Shown piece after piece: positions 25,301 to 37,300 of a DNA stretch of 64,000 nt. How positions within the stretch are numbered: position 1 is the first letter of the stretch; every line of letters starts with the position of its first letter. A program made the position numbers and the translations under genes. Source of the stretch: Rapana venosa (lineage: Eukaryota; Mollusca; Gastropoda; Neogastropoda; Muricidae); NCBI GenBank assembly GCA_028751875.1, contig CM054144.1:18073799-18137798 (forward strand). Direction: 5' to 3'. The notes beneath the pieces are model-generated. The model saw only the letters and a program-made list of their open reading frames with translations. It had not been told where the DNA came from and searched no databases.

Positions 25301-28300
25301 CTCTCCATGCTCATTCACCTCTCTCTCTCTCTCTTTGTCTCTCTTCTGTCTGTCTTCTCTGTCTGTCTGTCTCTCTCTGTCTGTCTGTCTGTCTGTCTCT
25401 TAGACACTAACCACCATCATCATCGTTATTGTGGGCAGGTGTGCTGCACCCTGAGCTGCTGTCGTGCCTGGTGTTGCTGAGTGTGCGGTGTGGCAACGTG
25501 GTGCGGGTGTCGCGGGCAGTCACGGTTGTGGGTCAGACCCTGGAACTGCTGGACCGCTTCAACCACCTGGCTCCTGGCTGTGACCGCGATGACCAGGAGG
25601 ACCTGGCTTGGCCCGGAGTCTGGAGTGAGTTAGCGCTTTTGTTACATTTCTGACATTTTCATGGGTCTGGAGTGAGTTAGCGCTTTTGTTATATTTCTGA
25701 CATTTTCATGGGTCTGGAGTGAGTTAGCGCTTTTGGTACATTTCTTACATTTTCATGGGCCTGGAGTGAGTTAGCGCTTTTGGTATATTTCTTACATTTT
25801 CATGGGTCTGGAGTGAGTTAGCGCTTTTGGTACATTTCTGACATTTTCATGGGTCTGGAGTGAGTTAGCGTTTTTGGTATATTTCTGACATTTTCATGGG
25901 TCTGGAGTGAGTTATTGCTTTGTTACATTTCTTACATTTTCATGTGTCTGGAGTGAGTTAGCACTTTTGTTACATTTCTTACATTTTCATGTGTCTGGAG
26001 TGAGTTATTGCTTTGTTACATTTCTTACATTTTCATGTGTCTGGAGTGAGTTAGCGCTTTTGTTACATTTCTTACATTTTCATGGGTCCTGAGTGAGTTA
26101 GGGCTTTTGGTACATTTCTTACATTTTCATGGGTCTGGAGTGAGTGCTTTTGGTATATTTCTAACATTTTCATGTGTGTAGAATGAATTATACAGCTTTG
26201 ACATTTTAGAGTGGGTAGTTATGCTATGAAATTTCAGCTTGTTGAAAAGAAATGTTGATGCGTTTTAAAAAAAAATGTTGACCCTGTAAATCACTTTGAT
26301 AGATGATGGAAGAGAAAGGTATGTGAAATTTTCAACAGACTTTAAAGTAAGAAAGAGTTCTAATTGTTAGGCTGAACTAACACACAAAGATGAGAGGAGA
26401 GTAATTTGAAGTGGCCCTCTAGCTGTAAAGTTAAAGTAGAAATTAGCCGAAAACTAAATGTCAGTAGTGCCGTTCTGGCTTGAGTGATGAATGGTGGGCC
26501 AGAGAAAAGCAGTTAATGTTCAATCTCTGTGTGACGACAGGCTACACTCTGGAACGCTACAGCCAGAAGTCATTTGACGATGTTCAGATGATTCGCAAAG
26601 TGGACCTGGAGAACCACAACAAAGATGGCGGCCTGTGGGTGGTGATTCATGGGAAGGTGTACGACATACACGACTTCAAGTGTCAGGCCCCTTGTGGAAG
26701 GGACATCCTCATGGAGTATGCAGGTAAGGGAGGGGATTTTTATCATCACCATTACTGGGGATTGCAGTGCAGTTTTTTCTGAAGCTTAGTGTAAGAAGGT
26801 TGTATCCTGATCATATTTTGAATCATATTTGAAATTTTTTTGTTATGAGAATTATGCATATTGTTGGATGGTGAAATTTTATCTTTCTGGTTTATTTTCT
26901 GTTATTCTAACATGTGTGCTTTCTTGTTGTTTCTTGTGTAGACACAGATGCTTATAACAGTTTAAACACATGATGAATTGAGGTGCAGAGGAGTCTGAAC
27001 TTGGTGTTTGTGTCAGGTTTTGCTTAGCCATTTTCTGTTAGTTTTAAGATATTATTAGCTTTGAATGGTTAAGTGTACCTCTAAGCTTAAGAGCTGTAAA
27101 ACGCTGTTGCCAAACATTTTTTCAAAGGCTCTTTCCTCTTTCTTTCTCTCTGTCTCTGTCTCTCTCTGTCTCTGTCTCCGTTGCCTTGTTATCATGTTAC
27201 AATGTTTTTGACTTGGACTGAATGTTTCGTAACAGGGCGTGACGCATCACATGTGTTTGAGAGCATGCACCACTCTGATGAGGCAAGAGAAATGATGCAG
27301 GCATTCTATGTGGGCCAGTATGTGGATGTGAGTATTTGTGTGTGTGTGCATTGGATATGTGTGCTTTGGATGTGTGTGTGTCTTTGGATGTGTTGTGCGT
27401 GTGTTCTCAGATGTATTTGCAAAACATGCAGGAGAAAGTGTCTGTAATGTTCTCTGCCTTTCTGCAAGTCCGTCTGCCTGCCGGTTTCTTTCTTTCTTGT
27501 TTTTGTGTGTGTGAACAATTCTGCCAATATCATGTGACTCAAAAGTTAAAAGTGGGGGGCACAGAGAGCAGCAGTATGACCTGCAAACATATTTTCAGCA
27601 CAAGACTTAAGAAAAAAAGAGTTAACAGTTTTGCTATATCTGTTTATTTAAAGAAAAGGGAGGGGGGGAGGGAAAAATCAGTTGAAACAGGCATACAAAA
27701 AATGGACAAACCCAAATCGTGTCTGCTTCCAGCCTGAAAAAGACATTGTCCAGTCGATGGATTCCAGCTCCATGTCCTCTCCCCTCATTGATGCCGAGCG
27801 CACTCTGGGCACTCTTCTGGGACTGCATGCTGCGCAGCAGGTGCGCAGCACTCCCCTGGCTGCAGAAGAGGTGGAGTGCGGGGAGTGGCTGCAGGCGGAC
27901 TTCTTCTCTGGCGGACTGCAGGTGTTGCAGCCGCACAACAGTTTCGACGAGGAGAAGGGGGAAACGAGAAGTCCTAGCACCAACACCCCAGGTGAACAGT
28001 ACTTTGTGTGTGTGTGTGTGTGTGTGTGTGTTGAGGTTATCAGTCATATATACAGTAGTATGTTATGTTTTGCATGATATATATTGTGTAAGCTGAAATT
28101 GTTTAATTATATAATACAGATGCACGTTACATTTTGCACTCTGTCATACCTGACTTGTGTATAATGTAAATGAAACTTCACATATTTGATGGTTATTCAG
28201 GGGAGTTTGGGGTTATTTTGGGTAGTTGTTTTTTTCATCAGTATGATCTCTCATATTTTGTAGACACTCTTCTCTTTATGGAAAAAGGGGGGGACTACTG

Positions 28301-31300
28301 AAGTAGTAGCTTTAGTCATAAATGGGATGCCTGGGACTGGAGTTGAATCGAGAAATCATACAGTGAACACAGCAAACCCCAAAGTAAAATTTCAACTCTG
28401 CACACTAGAACCACCCTACACACCCAACGCAAGCTAGCAGCACTTATACACACCCACCTGTGTGGCTGCAGGTGCCACCCCTACCTCAGAGCACGTACAC
28501 CTGCCCCAGACCATGGACAAGGAGCGGCTGTACGAAGAGGAGAACGCCAGCGCTGACGCTACCAAGCCCTTCCTGCAGGCCCTGGCAGAGGGGAGAGTGG
28601 CGGAGCCCACAGTCAAGGTCTTTCTGGCCATGGTGGACCGTTTTGCCCACACCCACCACCTCAACTTCCCCATCGACTTCACCCAGGACCACCCTGTGGA
28701 GGAAGTGGGCAGGTAAGCTGAACAACGACCGCTGGCTGGCATACCCGGGTTACATATTGGCCATGGCTTTTTGTGTGTGTGTGTGTGTGCAGGCTATGAT
28801 TTTTCTCTTGTGAAGTGTTTCTCCTTTTTGTTTGTTGTCCAGTTTATCCAGTTAAGGATTTTTGGGGGTGTTGAGTTTTGTTGTCAGTTATTTGTTTTCT
28901 GTCTTTTTTTTAAAAAATAATTTTTTTGGCAGGAACTTCGAACAGAAGAATATTAAGATGAGTATCTGTTAAACAAAATTGATATTTTGGTTCTTATTTC
29001 TGTCTTGTAAAATTTGGATGTTGGAGAGTAGAAGTTGTGTAGTAAAGAACTGGTTGTTTTTTTGACTGAGTGTGTTAGAAAAAAATAAAAGAATAACAGT
29101 TTTCCCTAGTGTGCAGGTTTTCCCCGACCAGAAATGCACCACCTCCCTGTTTCTGTTTACCACTTGCTATTTTCTTTCATTTTTGATTATTCCTCCTGAC
29201 AATTCATGTTTGATCATTCCTCCTGACAAAAGGCTGTGGCACGTTACCATCCAAATAATGTTTTTCATGCATTTCTCTCTTGGCAAGCTGGAGAGATAGA
29301 TCTGCTTTTCTTGGTCATTTACATTTGTCCTAGAAATAATGCAGACAGTGGGCTGAAAAGACTTATAGGTGAAGCTAGAAGCTGACAGCTGTGCTGAAAA
29401 CAGACTGCAAGAGAATATTTTCCATAAAGATGGATCAGTAATGACAGTCATATCATCAGGTTACTGATGGCGGTGTCTTTCAAACAGATTGATCAGTAAT
29501 GACAATCATGTCATCAGGTTGCTGATGGCGGTGCCTTTGATAAAGACTGATCAGTAATGATTATTATGTTGTCAGGTTACTGATGGCAGTGCCTTTGATA
29601 AAGACTAATCAGTAATGATTATGATGTCATCAGGTTACTGATGGCGGTGTCTTTGATAAAGACTGATCAGTAATGATTATGATGATGTTGTCAGGTTACT
29701 GATGGCGGTGTTGCTGAAGCACACAGACCTGGGTCATGTGGTGCTGGGCCTGATGGAGCACAGCCAGGGGGAGACAACTCACAAACCCACCCTTCCTCGC
29801 TCTGTGCTGGACATATGCCGGGCCATTCACTCCGCCAAGAAGGCACTCATCAAGGTAATTGTTCCCTGTGGTTTTAGCTTACCAGGTCTGGAATTTTGTT
29901 CACATTTCTGCATAGTCATTTGTGGAACTAAGACAGAGGAAGGAAGAAAGTTCCATATATAATGATGAACAGAACCAGAATTCCCTCACAGTGAAATACA
30001 TGGATTTCCCACTGGCTAGCATGTGAAGAAAGAAAAAGGTACACGAAAGTGTCTGTGGAGTAAGGACAGAAACTGGCTTGCAAAACTCCTATTTAAGCAT
30101 GTTTGACACTGCAAAGCACCTACTGTGAAAAATTGCATCAGTTGTATAAATTGAGTTCCCCCCATGATGTATCACAAAGTAATGAAAGATGGAAGGTTAT
30201 AGAGAACAAAATGGCGTAACATTGAAAAAAGTGTGGCCTTTTAAAAATCACCTTAGATAACAAAAAATGCCTATGCCTGTGAATACACAGCATTCTAAAA
30301 GCTTTGGTATCATTTTAATTGATGAATTAGCACCTATCATGACTAACTCAAGTGCATGAGCACAAAGTAAAAAGAAAGAAAAAGAAACAAAGTCCCATTA
30401 CAGTGATCAATAGAATGGTTAACTGCAATACCTACTTTATAGAACTGTTTTGCTTTATTCATTTAAGATATGTGACTCTGACTGTCAGAACCCCATCATG
30501 AAGCTTAAGTGAAGGAGTTCACGGGATGTGGGGGGTTTCTGACACAGGCTCACCAGGATCAAGGGCGTTCCTACAAAGAAGTGTGTGCTCCGGTGATAGA
30601 ACGATGCCTGTTCCTCTTCAACGAACTGCGACCAGCCACAGGAGATGAGATCAACACCTTCACACGCTCCAAACTCCTGCGCTCCATGCCTCGATGGAGA
30701 GAGATCATCTCCAGGATCGTTGAGGACAAGAAAAAGTCTAAACGTGAGTGATGTCCTTGACTTGATGTTTGTGTCTGTAGATGTTTAAAAGCATTTGTTG
30801 AAAATGAAGGTGTACTGCAGATGGGCAGATGTTTCTGTCTCTAGTTACATACAATATTGTATACCTAGACAACTCTTTGTAGGTGACAGCCTAACACAGT
30901 AGCAGTTGTCTGTATATAATTTGTATTCTGAAAAAAGGTAAATGTGTTATAAGATTGTTTTGCCCTGTTTCATTGCTATAAAGTTTATACATTTGTACAA
31001 TTTCTTAAAAAAAATTTTTTTATTAGAGCTCTCAATATAAAGGATACAGGGTCATCATCACATCCTACTACTTCATTCACTTGCTGTTCTAATTATCTGC
31101 TACTGTAGAATTCCAGAGTTCTTGTATCATATCACAACTGTAACAGAAGACTTAATGATATAAAAGGAGCCCATATTTTTCCATCTTCCTTGGTGTCTCT
31201 CAGGATGTGTGGATGTGGATGACGACAAGGACAGCTCATTCCAGCAGCAGAAAGCAAGCGGTGGCGGTGACGGCACTAAAGACTCTGAAACCAAAGACGA

Positions 31301-34300
31301 TGACCAGACGCTGGAAGGCAAAGAAGACTCTGCAGCAGCCAGTGACACGGACAGAGGCAGCGGGGAGGGAGCACCACAGCCCTCAGGTGAAGCCAGCACT
31401 GAGGGAGAGAGGCCTGCACACTCAGAGGATGGAGCCTCAGCGGCTGTCACCACTGCTGGGGAAGGGGGGTGTGGAGACATCAAGACGGAGGAGGAGGACA
31501 AAGCAGACTCCGCACCAAACCTGGAATACAGTGAAGGACAGGACGCTGCAGACACTAAACAGGTCAGAGCGGGGACGGGGGGCTTTTTTGGGTGCTGATG
31601 CTGACATGGGCATTGGTTTGAGCATACACACACATAGGCAAAAGTGCATGCATGCAGGCAGGAAAGCAGGCACCATGTGTACATGTACACTCACTCTCAC
31701 ACACATATATACACACACTCACACACACACACACGTGCACACACACTCACACACACACACGGAGGAAACAATATTTTTTGGTTTACAAACAATAAAGAGG
31801 CAGATACAATTGTTATAAGTGTTTGTAAGAATCATAAAGATTACATTTTCTACATTACAACTACAACTTATATCACTGAACTTGTTAAAAGCAAAAGACA
31901 AAATTGTCAAGAATTGATGAAAATAACAATGCAAAACTGTCGTGTTGATACCAGAACGATCCATGGGAGCACATCGTGGGAGCGGTGACCAACACACACC
32001 GGATGAAGTGGTTGAGGCAAAGGCTGACAGGGGCCCGCAATGACAGTGTGCTGGTCAGCAACATCATCAACTTCGTCCTCTTCCCTCAGCCCATTGACAT
32101 CGAGAAACTGCGCCGTTCCCTTTATCATCAGGTGTGTGTGTAGTGTAGTGTTGTGTGTGTGTGTGCTCGTGCGTGTGTGTGTGTTGTGTGTGTATGTGCT
32201 TATGTGTTTGTGTGTATGTTAAGCGCATGCACAGTCTTGTATTGTCACATTTTCTTTTTGAGGGGTAGTTCCATTTTATTTCTACAGTGTTGTATCACAC
32301 TCTGCATAATGGAAAAGTAGCAAATAGCGTACGTTTTCATTTACATTTTAGTTTGTTATGTATCACAAACAGATGCCATTGTACAGAACACTGATGTTTT
32401 CAGTTCAGCCAGTTATTTCTAAGAATAAAAACAATTAGGGGCATTGACAATTCACACATTTTTCTTTAAAACTTGGGGTTTTGTTTGTGTTGTTTATGTT
32501 TATGGCTTGCTGTCATGGCCAATTCCCAATGTAAAATTCAGGCTGCTTTCTTGGGGAAATTATGCTGTGATGAGTGAAATGGAGGACGACAAGGACAGCT
32601 CATGCTGAAAGGCACCAGCAGCAGATGAAAGAAAGAAAGAGAAGAAGATGAGTGCAGAACTGGGGTAAATGTACCTCCCAGTTTTGGGGACATTTTGTTG
32701 AATACTCATACTTCCTTTGTTGTTGCAGGTGGGCCGTGCAGAGCTGCGGCTGAAAGGCATACAGAGCATGCTGAGCCTTATTCACCAGGACTACCTCATT
32801 GCCTCTGTCAAACACTCCATCCTCTGTGGCTGGCAAGGAATCATCTCTGTGGGAACGCGGCCAAGGTGAGACAGCTGATAGCTATTGTTATGTCCTCAGT
32901 GGTGTCTATATTTTACCTGTGCACTGGTAGAGTTGCTCATACAAACATGTGTCAGAATTGACATCTCAGACACAAATGTTTTTGAACAATGTGGACACAT
33001 GTGAGTATGTGCATGCATGGGAAAGTGCATGTTCAGGTATGGCCACAGTCACAGATATTCCATGCAAATGCACAGAGAGCCAGACGAGAGATCAGGATGG
33101 ATTTTACCAGATTTTTTCCTTTGATTTGAAGAAAGCATTTAAATGGCTGGTTGGCTTGCCTATATGCAACATGAATTTTACTTTCATCCAAAAATATGTC
33201 TCCAATCAAATAATGCCTCTTCCTTCGTAATGTTCTCAGTTATTCTCCAGGAAAGCATCGAGCTGAAAGGGATAGGTGGTGATGTGAGGGTCATCACAAC
33301 AGCTGTAAAGAGACCTAGAGTTCTAGTTCTACAGATGCTCACACCTGTCATTTTCAGGAAGCAACACCCCCGAGGCAGTCCTCCCTTACCACACTGCCTG
33401 GCTGATGTTCAGTTGATACCCCCCTGTGATCGAATCCTGTTGGAGATGACGTTTGCAGAGCTGTACCGCTGGGCCATCAGTCAGCTGCGGGCGTACGTCA
33501 TCGAGGCTGACATGGCCTTCAAAGCCAGGGGCATCAACCCTGCTCAGCCATCACTGGATAACTCCAAGGTATACCAACAAAGTGTATGCGTGCTGTGCTG
33601 AAACTGCAATTGTGCCTAATGTCTTCCTCATAGTGGTGGAGACTGTGTTTTAACTCCTTAACCTCTTCCCTATTATGTGGAGACTACATTTCCGTAGTAA
33701 CTTGCCTGATGTGTAGAAACATTTTAACTTTTTAACATCTTCCCTATTATGTGGAGACTACATTTCTGTAGTAGCTTCCCTCCTATGTGGAAACCTTATT
33801 TTTAACCTAACAACTTCTATGTTATGTGAAAACTACACATTTACTTCTTAACATCTTCCCTGTTGTGTGGAGACTACATTTTCTTTTTCTTGTGCTCCCA
33901 GTTACGTGAAAACTATGGTTATACTGTGGGTATCTTCCCTCTTATGCTGAAAACTGTGTGTTGTTTTCTTAACATGTTCCCTGTTATACCAGAGACAGTG
34001 TTGTGACTTCATGACTTTCTTCTGAACTGTGAACAGGAGCAGCTGAGTCTGGGAGCGCTGCCGCCAAGTCGCTTCATCCTGGCCACTCTGGGAGTGCTGG
34101 TGGCGGAGCACCATGCCCACAGCCTCAGTCTCCTCCTCAACTCGGGACTGTGGCGCTGACACAGACCATTCTGCGTCTGGCTGGTCAGTTTTTCTGTGTG
34201 TGTTTGTGTGTGTGTGTGTGTGATGTGTGTGTGTGTGTGTGTGTGGTGTGTGTGTTTGTGTGTGTGTGTGTGTGTAGATTGGAGGGGAGGGTATTTGGTG

Positions 34301-37300
34301 GAAGGTGCACAGTCTTATTCTTATTCTTTTTTTATCTTATTCTTTTATATCAAGGATAATGGAATAAGCACTTATGCGCTTTTTTACATCCAGTCCCTGT
34401 GTGTGTGTGGTTTTGTAAATTCTGTCATCTGTTCCCACCAGCACACAATGGTCTACTCTTAGGAAAAGCAGAACAGGATTTAACATGTGCGCAGGATGTT
34501 CTGCATGCGTTCGTACATGGGGCCTCGGTTTATAGTCTCATCCGAAGGGATTTTGGAGAGAGTGGAGTCTGCACTGATGTGTTAACTCCAGGGGAAAATA
34601 TCCCCCTTGAACGGGAATCGAACCCGGGTCGTCAGATTACCAACGCAATGTTCTAACCACTAGGCTATCCCATCCCCCCTATTGTGTGTGTGTGTTTATG
34701 TTATGGTATGCTTGTTCTTGTTTGCACACATGCATGTGTGTCCTGTCCCCATTTTCCACCGTTTATTCTTTCCAGTCTTTTTTCCATCAGTGAGATCACC
34801 CTGTGGGTGTGTAGATTTTCCATGCACCCTGTACGTTCCCTATCCATTTATAAACCTGTAGTGAATGTAAACAGAACTTGTGCTAAAACGTGTCACTGAC
34901 GTATCTGACAGGAATTGATCCTGAGGTGCCGGTGCCTGAAGCAGGAGCCGCACTGTGCACTGTGGTGGAGGAACAGAAAATACGGAAACAGAACCAGCAG
35001 CTGCCCCTGACGGGCCCCGAGCTGGCCGCCATGATGAAGATTGGCACGCTGGTCGTGAGGGGAGTGGACTGGAAGTGGGGAGATCAGGTATGCATATTTT
35101 TTGTCTGTGAGTTTGCTTTCTTTTTAACAGTAAAGATTTTGCTTTAATATGAAAGATAGTGGGTTGTAGCTGTTGTTTTTTTGTTAAAGAGTAATATTTT
35201 ATTTGTTTTCACATACTATTTATTCACCACGTCTTCCTGTCTAGACAATTTTGGGGGAAAGCAGTCCAATCCCTTTCAGTTTTAGAAGCTGATATGATAT
35301 CATATTCCCTAACCCTTGTTCCATTAGTAACCATGGACATAAATCAACACAAAAAAGTTAAGCTTGAAGAAGTAAGAAGGTAACAAGTGAAGGGAGATCT
35401 AGCCTCAAAGACCCAAAGAAAACTATAAAGACATGAGTATGGAACATAAGGGGGAGAGTTAGAAAATAAAAAAATGTTTTGAAGAAGTAACGAACATAAT
35501 GAATGAAGATTCAATCTCCAAGACCCAGTGAAAATATGACTTGATGAATGTGGATCAGGATGGACCACCGCCAGGTCTGGGGCGAGTGATCGGAGAACTG
35601 GGGGAGGATGGGTGGATCCGGGTGCAGTGGGAGAATGGAGGCAGCACCAATTCGTACCGCATGGGCAAGGAGGGAAAGTATGACCTGAAACTGGCTCAGC
35701 CCCCAGAGGTGCCGGAGAATGAAGATGAGGATGAAGAGGAGTCTGAGTCAGGTTGGTGCTGGAAAGGAGTTGTATGTGATTAGAGGCAGTCTATATCTTC
35801 ATTTCTCTCTTTCTCTCTCTGTTTGCCAGTCTGTCTTTTTCTGTCCCTCACTCTGTTCTCTCTTTGTATCTCTGTCAATCTGTGTGTCTCTCTCACTGTC
35901 TGTTTTTCTTATGTTCTTTGTCCGTCTTTCTTTGTCTCTGCCTTCCTCCTGTCTCCTTTGTCTCTGTCACTATCTTGGTATCACTCTGTATCTTATTGGC
36001 TCAGCAATCTTCAAAAAAACAGAAATAGATTATTTGCCTTTTATTTTCTATAACCCATATAATCCCCATTCCAGACTGAAAAACATTCTTTATGTCATGT
36101 GTGTTTGCAGAGAAAACCAAACCAGAGAGCAAGCACCCTACCTCCTTGGTGCGCAAGTCCACTGTGGGATTGCTGAAAGTCCTTTCGCTGTGTGCTGCCA
36201 TCCACGCCCCTCGCTGTCAGCCTGAGGCAGTAGGAGCCCTCAGTGGCCTCATGCACAGCATCATTGAGGCCGGCTGCAACTACGGCTTGAGTGAGTATGC
36301 TGGCCTCTGCTTAGGGTATCAGAGGTCTGTGGGTGGTGGTGTGCTTTTCTGTTTGTTTGTTAGTTAGCTAGGGAAAATGGCAGAGGGTAGGAATGGGTGG
36401 TTGGGGGTGGAAAATTGAAATGGAAGTGTGGCCAGGGGGAAGTTACTGTCAACCCTTCCCACCCTTATTTTGGAGGTGTAGGGGGTGGTGGGATTTCATG
36501 TTGTTGCCGTTTTTTTTTAACTAATTCTTCCTTTTATACGAAAAATTTGCAGTCTCTCTCTCCCCTCTTTTTCTTTATTTCAAAGAAAAATTGATAGAAT
36601 GCATAACTGATTTTTTACCTCTGCAAAAGCAATTTAGGGAAAGTACGGAATTTTTGCAGATTATTCTGAGATGAAGTTTGAGTGCAGAGCATGTAATTTT
36701 ATCTTGAAAGTTACATTCCCTTATTCAATGTTTACATACAATGGTAGTATTTTTTCAACATAGAAAACTAATCCATTGAGTCAAATAGTGGTCAAATCCA
36801 AGAATGGACAGTATTTGATGACAACAGCAGTCATTCAGATATTATGATAGAGTTACAGCAGTCAGCAGAATCTGTGAGCTCTGTAGCAATATATTTTACC
36901 CAGGTGACAAGTTCTGCCTAGAGCAAAAAAAACACCCACATAAGTAAGAAAGCCATACTGCATTCTTAGTCAGATTAAAAAAGATGATGCTCCCCTACAT
37001 AGTCGTCACATGTTGTACTTTCATTTTCAGAAGGATGGTATACTGCATGTTTCTATCAAAATCATGCTCTTTGCCTTTGCAGACACCAACTCGGCAGCCA
37101 TCCAAATTGCCAGTCAGCAGCATCTGCGCTGGTGCACTCTGGGATTTGTGCGCAGCTTGGCATCGGATGGTGTGCTGTGCCGCGCTCTGAGCACACGGCG
37201 CTGGATTGCCTTGCTGATGCGGGTGCTGGAGGAAGACCAGGGCTCCAAGTATGCCAAGAACATCAACAGACAGGTGGGGCATTGTCTTGTACCTTTTTGG

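Noticed and set aside
33251..33357. Possible extra exon upstream of exon 28, reading [11 protein letters not shown]
   Set aside because: Joined in the phase required by exon 27, the putative acceptor leads to a stop within five codons; exon 27 joined directly to 33,358 gives a good match to HERC2.
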